From assembly GCF_004661485.1 (NCBI RefSeq), contig NZ_PQVH01000012.1, forward strand, positions 62,001-126,000: 64,000 nucleotides of DNA, read 5' to 3'. Numbering within the stretch: the first letter of the stretch is position 1; the number at the start of each line of letters is the position of its first letter. This DNA comes from Methylotenera oryzisoli. GTDB taxonomy: Bacteria > Pseudomonadota > Gammaproteobacteria > Burkholderiales > Methylophilaceae. The notes beneath the pieces were generated by a model. The model did not search any database. It had not been told where the DNA came from and saw nothing but the letters and a program-made list of their open reading frames with translations. This document shows positions 27,126 through 36,215 of the stretch, in pieces. The position numbers were made by a program, and so were the translations under genes.

Positions 27126-28127
27126 ATGCAATACCAGTTTACTAAATATTCAACAATAGCTAGTTTGGTTACATCATTATTTGCATTACCAAACTTTGCT
27201 GTAGCAGCCGATAAAATCATTAAGATTGACGGCTCAAGCACGGTATACCCAATTACTGAAGCGGTTGCGGAAGAATTTCAAAAATCAACAAAAACCAAAG
27301 TAACCGTGGGCATTTCAGGCACAGGTGGCGGCTTTAAAAAGTTCTGCCGCGGTGAAACCGATGTGCAAAATGCTTCACGTCCTATTCTGCAAAAAGAAAT
27401 CGATGCATGTAAAGAAGCTGGTGTGCAGTTTATTGAGTTGCCAGTCGCTTATGACGCGTTAACTGTGGTAATTAACCCAAGTAACGATTTTGCTAAAAAA
27501 ATGACTACGGCAGAACTTAAAAAGTTGTGGGAACCAGCTGCACAAGGTAAAGTAAAAACTTGGAATCAAGTAAACCCAGCATGGCCAAACACACCAGTTA
27601 AACTGTTTGGTCCAGGTGCTGACTCAGGTACTTTTGACTATTTTACTGAAGCAATTGTTGGTAAAGCAAAATCAAGCCGCGGTGACTTTACTGCATCAGA
27701 AGATGATAACGTCTTAGTTAAAGGTGTTGTTGGTGACAAAGGTGGCCTTGCTTACTTCGGTTATGCTTACTATGAAGAGAATCAAGACAAATTAACAGCG
27801 GTTTCAATTGTTGATAAACCAGGCAAACCAGGTGTATTGCCTTCAAAAGCAACAATTGAAGACGGTACTTATCAACCATTAGCACGCCCTATCTTCATCT
27901 ACGTTAATGCAACAGCAGCAGCGTTCAAGCCAGAAGTTAAAGCCTTTGTTAACTACTACCTTGAAAATAGCAAACCGCTGATTGAAGAAGTAAAATACGT
28001 TGCGTTACCTGCTAAAGAGCAAAAAGCAGTGATTACTCACTGGAAAGCACTTAAACCAGGTACTGGCTTTGGTGGTAAACCTGAAGTTGGTGTAAAAATT
28101 GAAGAATTGCTAACGCGTATTAAGTAG
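27126..28127 (+). CDS. pstS: Periplasmic phosphate-binding protein PstS
   Basis: A 333-residue binding protein. The signal peptide ends near NFAVA-ADK. Phosphate-contacting segments include '[18 protein letters not shown]', '[18 protein letters not shown]' and '[17 protein letters not shown]', the last with the conserved SGT. It delivers phosphate to PstC/PstA. A clear Pho promoter, a good ribosome site (AAGGAG) and a downstream stem-loop that probably reduces read-through fit the high PstS level needed. Confidence 0.97.
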   Translation: MQYQFTKYSTIASLVTSLFALPNFAVAADKIIKIDGSSTVYPITEAVAEEFQKSTKTKVTVGISGTGGGFKKFCRGETDVQNASRPILQKEIDACKEAGVQFIELPVAYDALTVVINPSNDFAKKMTTAELKKLWEPAAQGKVKTWNQVNPAWPNTPVKLFGPGADSGTFDYFTEAIVGKAKSSRGDFTASEDDNVLVKGVVGDKGGLAYFGYAYYEENQDKLTAVSIVDKPGKPGVLPSKATIEDGTYQPLARPIFIYVNATAAAFKPEVKAFVNYYLENSKPLIEEVKYVALPAKEQKAVITHWKALKPGTGFGGKPEVGVKIEELLTRIK

Positions 28128-28138
28128 TATGTTTAACT

Positions 28139-28189
28139 GACACTTGTTTGAAAGCACATAAATCGCTGCTTTTCTTACAAGTGTCTTTT
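28139..28189 (+). terminator. Attenuator-like stem-loop between pstS and pstC
   Basis: GACACTTGT (28139-28147) pairs with ACAAGTGTC (28177-28185), and an inner stem AAAGCA/TGCTTT sits within; TTTTA follows at once. This looks like a partial terminator that lets pstS mRNA outnumber pstCAB mRNA. Confidence 0.75.
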
Positions 28190-28221
28190 ACCAATCATGA
28201 TAACAAGCTGGTATATATAAC

Positions 28222-29169
28222 GTGAATACGGCAACCCAAGTGTTAAATAAATCATTGACCCCTCAAATTAGTGCTCGCTTATCAAAAAACTTCACTCGCC
28301 ACCTAAAAGAGCGTGTGATTGAGTTTATTTTGATGCTGGCTGCTTTGTCTGCAGTATTAACAACAGCTGCCATTATTGGCATTTTGCTCTATGAGTCTTA
28401 CGGTTTCTTTGAATATGTCTCTTTGTCAGACTTTTTAACCGATACGGTCTGGACGCCACTATTTGAAAATCCACGTTATGGTATCTTGCCTTTAGTTTCC
28501 GGCACATTAACCGTGACAGGCGTGGCATTGCTGATTGCGGTGCCGATTGGCACAATTAGCGCCATTTACCTGTCTGAGTTTGCATCGCACCGTGTACGTG
28601 AAACAGTAAAACCAGTACTAGAGTTGCTCGCTGGCGTACCAACCATTGTGTTTGGTTTTTTTGCGTTACTGTTTATTACCCCGCTATTACAAAAAATCAT
28701 GCCAGAGTTACCAACCTTTAACATGCTGAGCTCAGGCATTGTAATTGGCATTATGATTATCCCTTACATTGCCTCCCTGTCAGAGGATGCAATGCGCGCA
28801 GTGCCTATGAGCATGCGCGAAGGCTCTTATGCAATGGGTGCAACACGTTTTCAAACTGCGATTAGAGTAGTAACGCCAGCCGCCGTTTCAGGCATTGTGG
28901 CTGCTTATATTTTAGGGATATCTCGCGCCATCGGTGAAACCATGGTAGTAGCGATCGCAGCAGGTCAGCAGCCTAACCTGACATTTAACCCAATGGATGC
29001 CGCGGCTACGATTACTGCTTACATTGTGCAAGTTGCGATGGGTGATTTACCACATGGCAGCATCGGTTATCAAAGCATCTTTGCTGCAGGCCTGGTGCTG
29101 ATGTTGATGACACTAACGCTCAACATTATCGGCCACATCACACGCAAGAAATATAGCGAGAGATACTAA
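28222..29169 (+). CDS. pstC: Phosphate ABC transporter permease PstC
   Basis: A 315-residue inner-membrane permease. About six membrane helices follow a cytoplasmic N-terminus; the ABC-permease loop is seen around 'EDAMRAVPMSMREGSYAMGA' and 'SRAIGETMVVAIAAG'. It pairs with PstA and PstB. The start is a GTG at 28222 without a strong ribosome site; no better ATG exists before the first membrane helix. The pstA start follows the stop by 1 nt. Confidence 0.95.
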   Translation: MNTATQVLNKSLTPQISARLSKNFTRHLKERVIEFILMLAALSAVLTTAAIIGILLYESYGFFEYVSLSDFLTDTVWTPLFENPRYGILPLVSGTLTVTGVALLIAVPIGTISAIYLSEFASHRVRETVKPVLELLAGVPTIVFGFFALLFITPLLQKIMPELPTFNMLSSGIVIGIMIIPYIASLSEDAMRAVPMSMREGSYAMGATRFQTAIRVVTPAAVSGIVAAYILGISRAIGETMVVAIAAGQQPNLTFNPMDAAATITAYIVQVAMGDLPHGSIGYQSIFAAGLVLMLMTLTLNIIGHITRKKYSERY

Positions 29170-29170
29170 A

Positions 29171-30118
29171 ATGAACAACCCATCTGCAAATCACATCAAT
29201 AAAAATTTAGACGAAGTGCGTGCCATGATTCATCGGCACAAACTCAATGACTATATATTTTCCATCATTGGCTTACTGTGCCTGATGGTTGGTCTGGTGA
29301 CGTTATTAACCCTGTTTATTGACTTAATCATTCAAGGCTATCCTAAGTTATTGTCTTTAAGCTTTTATACCGACTTTCCATCACGTCGCGCTGCTAGTGC
29401 AGGCTTACTCTCAGCGCTAGTAGGCTCATCGCTGGTGATGTTGGTCACGTTTATCTCAGCAGTACCGGTGGGCGTCATGGCAGCCATTTATCTAGAAGAG
29501 TACGCCCCTAAAAACTGGTTTTCAGACCTTATCGAGATTAACGTTTCTAACTTAGCCGCTGTACCTTCTATTATTTACGGTTTGTTAGCACTGGGCTTAT
29601 TTGTTTACATTTTAGATCTTGGTCAAAGCATCGTGACTGCAGGTCTGACATTAGGCTTGTTGATACTGCCGGTGGTGATTGTTGCAACACGTGAATCAAT
29701 CCGCAGCATCCCGATTGCGATTCGCGAGGCGGCTTATGCTGTTGGCGCAACCAAATGGCAAGTAGTGTATGACCATGTGATTAAATACTCTTTCGGTGGC
29801 ATTCTCACCGGCGTAATTATCGGCATGGCACGTGCCATCGGTGAAACTGCACCTATCATTACCATTGGCGCATTGACCTTCATCGCATTCTTACCGCCAT
29901 CTCCAGTGACGACCAGCGCACCATTCCTTAACTTTGAATGGCTATCATCTGGCTTCACGGTATTACCGATTCAAATGTTTAGCTGGTTATCTCGCCCAAG
30001 CGAGGCATTCCATGTGAACGCTGCAGCAGCTGGCGTGATCATCATTTTAGTAACCCTGATCATGAACGGTTTTGCCATCAGAATGCGTTACAAAATGCGT
30101 AAAAACATTAAATGGTAA
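29171..30118 (+). CDS. pstA: Phosphate ABC transporter permease PstA
   Basis: A 315-residue permease partner of PstC. An N-terminal cytoplasmic stretch (about 40 residues) precedes the first helix 'IIGLLCLMVGLVTLLTLFI'. The ABC loop reads 'ATRESIRSIPIAIREAAYAV' and is followed by 'GMARAIGETAPIITIGA'. It immediately follows pstC and precedes pstB by 46 nt. Confidence 0.95.
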   Translation: MNNPSANHINKNLDEVRAMIHRHKLNDYIFSIIGLLCLMVGLVTLLTLFIDLIIQGYPKLLSLSFYTDFPSRRAASAGLLSALVGSSLVMLVTFISAVPVGVMAAIYLEEYAPKNWFSDLIEINVSNLAAVPSIIYGLLALGLFVYILDLGQSIVTAGLTLGLLILPVVIVATRESIRSIPIAIREAAYAVGATKWQVVYDHVIKYSFGGILTGVIIGMARAIGETAPIITIGALTFIAFLPPSPVTTSAPFLNFEWLSSGFTVLPIQMFSWLSRPSEAFHVNAAAAGVIIILVTLIMNGFAIRMRYKMRKNIKW

Positions 30119-30164
30119 TTCACGGCTTATCTCTATATATCTATCAACAGGAATCTAAATTCTC

Positions 30165-30944
30165 ATGATGACGACAACTACACCAGTAAAAGCTGAAGCA
30201 CGTAATCTCAGTTTTTTTTATAACGGTGGCCACAACGCAGTTAAGAATGTTTCAATGCCTTTGTATGAAAATAAAATCACGGCATTGATCGGGCCTTCTG
30301 GCTGCGGTAAATCTACATTTTTACGCTGCTTTAATCGCATGCATGATTTGTACCCAGGTAACAAATACGACGGGCAGATTATTATGCATCCGGATGACAC
30401 AAACATTTTAGAAAAAAATGTAGACCCGATTGAAGTACGCATGCGTATTAGCATGGTATTTCAGAAACCGAATCCATTTCCAAAATCAATTTACGAAAAC
30501 GTAGCTTACGGTTTACGTGTACGTGGCGAAAAAAACCGTCGCGTTGTAGATGATAAGGTAGAAGAAGCATTAAAAGGTGCTGCGCTTTGGAATGAGGTAA
30601 AAGACCGTCTGCAAGACTTGGCTTTTAATTTATCTGGCGGTCAGCAACAACGTTTATGTATCGCACGTGCCTTGGCAACCGACCCTGAAATCATGCTGTT
30701 TGACGAGCCTACATCAGCGCTTGACCCAATTGCCACAGCAAATATTGAAGAACTGATGAGTGAGTTACGCAATAAGCTCACGATTCTGGTAGTGACTCAT
30801 AACATGCAGCAAGCAGCCCGGGTTTCTGACTACACAGCTTATATGTACTTAGGTGAGCTGATTGAGCATGGTGAGACTGATCGTATTTTCACCCGCCCTT
30901 CACGTAAAGAAACTGAAGATTACATTACAGGTAAGTTTGGTTAA
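30165..30944 (+). CDS. pstB: Phosphate ABC transporter ATPase PstB
   Basis: A 259-residue ABC ATPase. The Walker A motif is [19 protein letters not shown], the signature is [16 protein letters not shown], and Walker B is [13 protein letters not shown] with the H-loop in [12 protein letters not shown]. This is the standard length and sequence of PstB. It is the last gene of pstSCAB: no phoU follows, and phoB/phoR are not in the window. An AGGA ribosome site and an ATG doublet mark the start. Confidence 0.97.
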   Translation: MMTTTTPVKAEARNLSFFYNGGHNAVKNVSMPLYENKITALIGPSGCGKSTFLRCFNRMHDLYPGNKYDGQIIMHPDDTNILEKNVDPIEVRMRISMVFQKPNPFPKSIYENVAYGLRVRGEKNRRVVDDKVEEALKGAALWNEVKDRLQDLAFNLSGGQQQRLCIARALATDPEIMLFDEPTSALDPIATANIEELMSELRNKLTILVVTHNMQQAARVSDYTAYMYLGELIEHGETDRIFTRPSRKETEDYITGKFG

Positions 30945-30973
30945 TACTTAGCCTTAGCTGTTAGCTACTTGAT

Positions 30974-31014
30974 CCAAACAATAAAAGCCAACACTGTTGG
31001 CTTTTATTGTTTGG
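30974..31014. terminator. Long intrinsic terminator after pstB
   Basis: A perfect 19-bp stem: CCAAACAATAAAAGCCAAC pairs with GTTGGCTTTTATTGTTTGG around ACT. It carries internal T-runs in both directions and lies 29 nt after the pstB stop. Confidence 0.9.
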
Positions 31015-31152
31015 AGGAGCTGATAGGCTAAATTATGCTGATGCAACCATGGTGGCTGCAGTGCTAAATAGCACCAAGCATCCTTCAGAAAGCTATGTTG
31101 ATAGCGCGGCTAATGATAAAACACTAGGCGAAAATCAACATAGCAAATTACC

Positions 31153-33759
31153 CTAGCCTTTTAAGCTTTTACTTACTAACTCGAACACATCATTCGATAG
31201 GTTTGGCGTATTCATAATTGCTTGCAAAGCATCTTGCATCTGCGTTTGCAGTACTGGTGTATAGCGCTTCCATTCACGCAAAGGCGTTACCAAGCGTGAC
31301 GCAATTTGCGGATTAATCGCATTTAACTCAATAATGGCATCTCTTAAAATAGCATAACCTTGCCCGCTAGGATGGTGGAACTGCACAGGGTTATTAAGCG
31401 CAAAGGCTGAGTAAAGTGAACGCACGCGATTTGGGTTTTTAATATTAAACTCATGATGCTGACGCAGTTTTGCAAAGTCATCAAAAATAGCTGGCCTATT
31501 CGCCATCGCTTGTAACGTAAACCATTTATCGACCACTAACTGATACGCTTTAAAACGCTCATAGAAGTCAGCAAACACTAACTCACGTTCAGGCTGCGTG
31601 CTGTCTGACAAGCAAGCCAGCGCCGCAACACGGTCAGTCATATTATTAGCGCCATCATAGTGCGCTTTGGCTCTAGCGGCACAGCCCTTACCATTGGTCA
31701 CTGTAAGTAGTTCAAGCGCAACATTTTGCAATGCCCTACGCCCCATGGCTGCTGGTGACACTGAGAACGTACCCGTGTTTGCATTATCATCATATAAGCG
31801 TGCTAAGGCATCTTTATGTGCACGTTTAATACTTTTAAGAATATGCGTACGCGCTTGATCTATCGCTGCCGGGTCGATCACGGTTTGGGTTTGTGCAATC
31901 ACTGCGATTGTCGGCAAGGTGAGCGCTCTTGCTAACAGCGCTTTATCGCCTACGCCCGCGATCGCTTGTTCAATGATGATGCCAAAATCATCCACAAATT
32001 GCGAGATATCAGCGGTGGCGTCAGCCATCACTCGCTCAATATTGCGTAGTGCAAGGGTCTGGCCAGACTCCCATTTATTGAAGCCATCTGTGTCCTTCAA
32101 CTGCAGTAGACGCAGATCATCATCACTCAAGTCTGTTGTTAGTTTTACAGGTGCAGAAAAACCACGCAAGATAGAAGGCACCGGGCGTGACGGCACATGA
32201 TCAAAAGTGAAGCTTTGTTCACGCGCGGTCATTTCAAGTATCTGGGTTGCATGTGTTTCATTACCCAACGCATCTAGCAGCCCGACCGCAACCGGGATAT
32301 GCAACGGTTTTTTATCGGCTTGGCCAGCGGTATCAGGTTGCGATTGCGTTAAGCTTAAAGTGTATTGCTGTTGCGCTGCATTATATTGACCAGAAGCTTT
32401 TAATGTAGGAGTCCCTGCCTGTTTATACCACAAGAAAAATTGTGACATATCCCGCCCAGAGGCATCTGCCATGCACTGTACAAAATCATTGCAAGTAACG
32501 GCATGCCCGTCGTAACGCTCAAAATATAAGTCAGCTGCTTTACGATAAGTTTCTTGGCCCAGCAAAGTATGCTGCATACGAATTAGCTCGGCGCCTTTTT
32601 CATACACAGTCGTAGTATAGAAGTTACTGATCTCGATAAAGTTATCAGGCTGCACGGCATGTGCTAAAGGACTCGCATCTTCTGAGAACTGCAGACGTCG
32701 CAACTGATCCACATCATCAATCCGCTTCACCGCGCGCGAGCTCATATCTGCGCTAAACTCTTGGTCCCTGAATACGGTTAAGCCTTCTTTAAGCGATAGT
32801 TGAAACCAATCGCGGCAGGTAACACGATTGCCTGTCCAGTTATGGAAGTACTCATGGCCGATAACAGCCTCAACACTGTCAAAGTCCGTATCAGTCGCAG
32901 TTTCCTGGTGAGCTAGTACTAACTTCGTGTTAAAAATATTGAGTGATGTGTTTTCCATCGCCCCCATATTAAAATCACTCACAGCGACAATATTAAACAA
33001 ATCGAGTTGATATTCACGGCCGTATTTTTCTTCATCCCACTTCATGGCTTTTTTAAGTGACTGCATGGCATGATCGCACTGCTGCTCATCACCGGCACGC
33101 ACGTAAATATGCAAAGCTACCTGACGTCCAGACATGGTTTGGAACGAGTCTTCTATGCGAACCAAATTACCAGCCACCAGTGCAAACAGGTAACAAGGCT
33201 TAGGAAATGGGTCATTCCAGGCGGTAAAATGACGCCCATGAGCAAGATCACCAGTATCTACTAGATTGCCGTTAGATAGGAGCACAGGGTACTTGTGTTT
33301 ATCTGCCTCAATACGTACTGAGAAGGTACTCAACACGTCTGGCCTGTCTTGGAAGTAAGTAATACGACGGAAGCCTTCTGCCTCACATTGGGTGCAATAA
33401 CTGCCTTGGGACTTATACAAACCCTCTAGCGCGGTGTTGGATGCAGGATCAATCTCTGAGGTAATGGTCAGAGTGAATTTTTCACCGGCATCCTTGATGG
33501 TCATTTCATGCGCAGTAATGGTATAGCCATCAAAGCGAATACCATCCATCTCTACGGCAGTCACGACTTGGTCTTGCCCGTTTAACACCAGGTCGCCTGA
33601 AGTAGCGTCTGCTGTTTTAATATATTGCACTTCTGATTTCACAATTGTTTTATCTTCAAACAATGTAAATGAGAGGTTTACATGCCCCACCCGATAAGGT
33701 GCAGGCGTATAGTCTTTTAGATAGATGGTCTTGGGGGTTACGTTAGATTCTATTTCCAT
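31153..33759 (-). CDS. pepN: Aminopeptidase N (M1 family)
   Basis: An 868-residue cytoplasmic metallo-aminopeptidase that trims N-terminal residues from peptides. The exopeptidase motif GAMEN is in 'DFNMGAMENTSLN'; the zinc motif HEXXH is in 'VIGHEYFHNWTGNRV', with the third ligand Glu in 'SLKEGLTVFRDQEFS'. Length matches E. coli PepN (870). It is probably a single-gene transcript; a -10-like TATACT and an inverted repeat precede it. Confidence 0.96.
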   Translation of the reverse strand: MEIESNVTPKTIYLKDYTPAPYRVGHVNLSFTLFEDKTIVKSEVQYIKTADATSGDLVLNGQDQVVTAVEMDGIRFDGYTITAHEMTIKDAGEKFTLTITSEIDPASNTALEGLYKSQGSYCTQCEAEGFRRITYFQDRPDVLSTFSVRIEADKHKYPVLLSNGNLVDTGDLAHGRHFTAWNDPFPKPCYLFALVAGNLVRIEDSFQTMSGRQVALHIYVRAGDEQQCDHAMQSLKKAMKWDEEKYGREYQLDLFNIVAVSDFNMGAMENTSLNIFNTKLVLAHQETATDTDFDSVEAVIGHEYFHNWTGNRVTCRDWFQLSLKEGLTVFRDQEFSADMSSRAVKRIDDVDQLRRLQFSEDASPLAHAVQPDNFIEISNFYTTTVYEKGAELIRMQHTLLGQETYRKAADLYFERYDGHAVTCNDFVQCMADASGRDMSQFFLWYKQAGTPTLKASGQYNAAQQQYTLSLTQSQPDTAGQADKKPLHIPVAVGLLDALGNETHATQILEMTAREQSFTFDHVPSRPVPSILRGFSAPVKLTTDLSDDDLRLLQLKDTDGFNKWESGQTLALRNIERVMADATADISQFVDDFGIIIEQAIAGVGDKALLARALTLPTIAVIAQTQTVIDPAAIDQARTHILKSIKRAHKDALARLYDDNANTGTFSVSPAAMGRRALQNVALELLTVTNGKGCAARAKAHYDGANNMTDRVAALACLSDSTQPERELVFADFYERFKAYQLVVDKWFTLQAMANRPAIFDDFAKLRQHHEFNIKNPNRVRSLYSAFALNNPVQFHHPSGQGYAILRDAIIELNAINPQIASRLVTPLREWKRYTPVLQTQMQDALQAIMNTPNLSNDVFELVSKSLKG

Positions 33760-33761
33760 AA

Positions 33762-33794
33762 TTAAGCAATGACTTTATTAACTGTATTGCTTAA
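33762..33794. promoter_or_regulatory. Inverted repeat at the pepN transcription start region
   Basis: TTAAGCAAT (33762-33770) and ATTGCTTAA (33786-33794) are perfect 9-bp arms with 15 nt between them, ending 3 nt from the pepN start codon. A -10-like TATACT (complement of 33796-33801) is adjacent. It could be an operator or a 5'-UTR hairpin. Confidence 0.4.
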
Positions 33795-33908
33795 CAGTAT
33801 AAAAGAGATTGCGTTCTTAGCATCCGCTTTCATCAATTCTTGATAGAAAATAACGCATATTTCCACACATAGCTGTAGCCAGTTCCGCCACAATGGGTAC
33901 CGTAGCAA

Positions 33909-35099
33909 TCAGGCAATTGACACATACGCGCCATTAACAGCTGGCCGCGCATTAATTAACGCCGCATAAAATTGCACCATGCGCTCAGCCTGTATAGATG
34001 CCGTCCATTTAGCAAGCACGTAAGACCTAGCCCGCAGCCCAAGTTCAAAGCGCTCTTCTGGGTACATTAACAAATGTTTAACCTTGTCAGAAAACCCATC
34101 AACATGATCTGGTGCAATCAAGGCACCTTGCCCATCTACCAATATTGAAGCTGTACCAAGCTCGGCTATCGCAACCACTGGTGTGCCTTGTGCCATCGCC
34201 TCGAGCAACACCAAACCCTGTGTTTCACTTTTTGAGGCGAACACAAACACATCAGCTGCCTGATAGCAGGCATTAAGTTCCAGCTCACGATCAAGATATC
34301 CAATAAACTGTACATTATGTGCAAGCCCCAACGCCTGAGTTAAGCGATGCAGGCTGGCTTCAGCAGGACCTTCGCCAGTGATCACCAGCAGCACATCCGG
34401 CACATCTTGCACCAATACTTTTAGCATTTCCAGTAAGAAGGCAATATTCTTCTCAAATGCAACACGGCCCACATACAGTAGCATTGGGCGCTCTAAAGGT
34501 ATCTCATACTTTTGTCTGAACGCTTTACCATCAGCGCCTTTAAAGCTCTGCATTTGCAAACCAGTAGGCACCACTTCTGCATTCACATTAACGCCGTATC
34601 CGCGCAAAACATCCAGCATGGGCTGTGATGGTGCCACGATGCCATCAACGGCATTGCATTGGCGTTTGGAGATCATTCTGGCAACACCACGCGCCATTGG
34701 CTTAGGAATCCACGGTAAATAATGATGTAAGTAATCTTCAAAAAACGTATGGTAAGTTTCTACACAAGGGACATTTAACTCGCGCGCCAATTTCAACCCT
34801 ACATAATGTGCAACAAACGGGGTGTGGATATGTACTAAGTCATACCCTTCTCGGCGTAGATCCGGCAAGCGCTGCAGCACCTCTCCATACTTCATGAGTT
34901 TATCTTCTGGGTCAAAATAAATGCTACGCGCCGGAATACGCTTAATCCATGACTCGTCTTCGGTAGCGACACCATAATCTGGTGCAATTAAATGCACTTC
35001 ATGCCCTAAGCCTTGCATCTGCTCGACAAAAGTTCTAATCGAAGTTGAAACGCCATTAATACGTGGGAAATATACATCAGATATAAATAGTATTTTCAT
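33909..35099 (-). CDS. GT4 glycosyltransferase, probable diacylglycerol glycosyltransferase
   Basis: A 396-residue GT-B fold enzyme. The N-terminal acceptor domain begins KILFISDVYFPRINGVSTS (NGV at 15-17); the donor domain contains GRVAFEKN (211-218) and the EX7E motif within SKSETQGLVLLEAMAQGTPV (Glu292, Glu300). The SETQGL form is typical of GT4 enzymes that glycosylate diacylglycerol (MGS type) and of relatives such as MgtA and SQD2, so a membrane glycolipid product is likely but unproven. The upstream Pho-type promoter indicates expression under phosphate limitation. It is divergent from a phospholipase C gene that could supply diacylglycerol. Confidence 0.82.
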   Translation of the reverse strand: MKILFISDVYFPRINGVSTSIRTFVEQMQGLGHEVHLIAPDYGVATEDESWIKRIPARSIYFDPEDKLMKYGEVLQRLPDLRREGYDLVHIHTPFVAHYVGLKLARELNVPCVETYHTFFEDYLHHYLPWIPKPMARGVARMISKRQCNAVDGIVAPSQPMLDVLRGYGVNVNAEVVPTGLQMQSFKGADGKAFRQKYEIPLERPMLLYVGRVAFEKNIAFLLEMLKVLVQDVPDVLLVITGEGPAEASLHRLTQALGLAHNVQFIGYLDRELELNACYQAADVFVFASKSETQGLVLLEAMAQGTPVVAIAELGTASILVDGQGALIAPDHVDGFSDKVKHLLMYPEERFELGLRARSYVLAKWTASIQAERMVQFYAALINARPAVNGAYVSIA

Positions 35100-35144
35100 G
35101 CGCGCTGTTCACCCATCTGTTAATAAATTCAATCCGTTATTAAC

Positions 35145-35178
35145 AATATAAACACGCTATATGACAGTTTAATGAAAG
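35145..35178 (-). promoter_or_regulatory. Pho-dependent promoter of the glycosyltransferase gene
   Basis: On the reverse strand CTTTCAT-TAAA-CTGTCAT (complement of 35161-35178) differs from the Pho box by one base, with exact 11-bp spacing. Ten nt downstream lies the -10 TATATT (complement of 35145-35150), the same geometry as at pstS. The start codon is 45 nt further on. Confidence 0.85.
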
Positions 35179-35247
35179 AAAAACCTCATAACACCAACAC
35201 AACAACTCAAGTCACTATCGGCACTGACGGTAAGCTTTTTCCATAAA

Positions 35248-35281
35248 ACATCATCGTATTGTCATTTTTATTTAATATCAC
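35248..35281 (+). promoter_or_regulatory. Weaker Pho-type promoter of the phospholipase C gene
   Basis: ACATCAT-CGTA-TTGTCAT (35248-35265) has a good second half-site and a partial first one (TCAT conserved) at the correct 11-bp period. TATCAC (35276-35281) follows after 10 nt. The transcript would begin only a few bases before the GTG/ATG start codons. Confidence 0.5.
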
Positions 35282-35299
35282 ACTGGCACAGTGGCTCGC

Positions 35300-36145
35300 A
35301 TGCAAGTACCTAAGATAATCAAACAGTATTACTGGTGGTTGCCATGCTGCATATACTCAGCTGATGCAAATGCGTGGGGGCTGATGACTCACCTCTACTT
35401 TGCACAATCACTGTTATGGGCTATGCCGTTACTAGACCCTAAGCTACAAACTGCGATTAAGAAGTTTCCAGACTTAGTGATGGCTGGTGCATGCATTCCT
35501 GATCTGGCGCTAGTGAGCCAACCGTTTAACAATACCCACGCATGGAAAAGTGCACATCAGCTACTTGATGTAGCAAAGTCTGATGAGGAAATGGCGATTG
35601 CTATTGGTTACGCTAGCCACTTATATATTGATGTGATTGCGCATCATCATTTCGTGCCTGCGCATGAGGCCATGTGGTTTAAAAGCACAATGTTTACCCA
35701 TATCACTTCAGAGTGGGCAATGGATGCTTATCTAATGCCACTCATTAAAACCTCGCCACATCAGCTGTTGAGCGAACATCACTTTGCTATCACCCGATTC
35801 GTCAGTACTCATTTTAATTGTGCTGAAGACATCACGAGCGCTGCGATTAAACGCCTAGCATTGGGAGACGCCCTATTAAGACGGATGAGAATACCGCAGC
35901 TGATTCACAGATTTGCACGTGTGCTTGATCGTGGCCTAGGCCAGAACTTTGTGTATTACATCTCAAAAACGCAACTTGCGCTAGCGGATATCGGTAAAGT
36001 ATTGGACGGGAATCAACCCGTATTTGATGCTGAATTAAAGAATATCAGTATGGAGCAACTAGAACAATGGCGTGAACAGTGCCTAAACCATTTGCAGCAC
36101 ATGCACCCACAGCCTGTGCAGTATTTCACCCACCCCAAACACTAA
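35300..36145 (+). CDS. Zinc-dependent phospholipase C family protein (PF00882)
   Basis: A 281-residue protein from the ATG at 35300; a GTG at 35291 is an alternative, and neither has a clear ribosome site. In numbering from the GTG, the short N-terminal hydrophobic stretch ends in A-N-A before Trp29, so cleavage would leave Trp at the N-terminus, as in Bacillus phospholipase C where Trp1 binds zinc. Further family-type ligands are His34 (GLMTHLYFAQ), Asp71 (ACIPDLAL), His83/His89, His110 and Asp114 (YASHLYIDVIAHHH) and Glu141 (TSEWAMD). Expected action: hydrolysis of phospholipids to diacylglycerol and a phosphorylated head group. Its Pho-type promoter and divergent glycosyltransferase neighbour suggest lipid turnover during phosphate starvation. 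Confidence 0.78.
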   Translation: MQVPKIIKQYYWWLPCCIYSADANAWGLMTHLYFAQSLLWAMPLLDPKLQTAIKKFPDLVMAGACIPDLALVSQPFNNTHAWKSAHQLLDVAKSDEEMAIAIGYASHLYIDVIAHHHFVPAHEAMWFKSTMFTHITSEWAMDAYLMPLIKTSPHQLLSEHHFAITRFVSTHFNCAEDITSAAIKRLALGDALLRRMRIPQLIHRFARVLDRGLGQNFVYYISKTQLALADIGKVLDGNQPVFDAELKNISMEQLEQWREQCLNHLQHMHPQPVQYFTHPKH

Positions 36146-36215
36146 TGACTGCACAGCTAAAGATTTAGAGTCAGTGAGTTAGCATAACGTATGCCTAACA
36201 CCGCTCCATCGTTAT

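Noticed and set aside
31015-31152. Forward open frame with coding-like composition (for example MVAAVLNSTKHPSESYVD)
   Set aside because: Short, no ribosome site at its ATG, no recognised family, and lying between a strong terminator and the convergent pepN end. It could be a gene remnant but the evidence is too thin.
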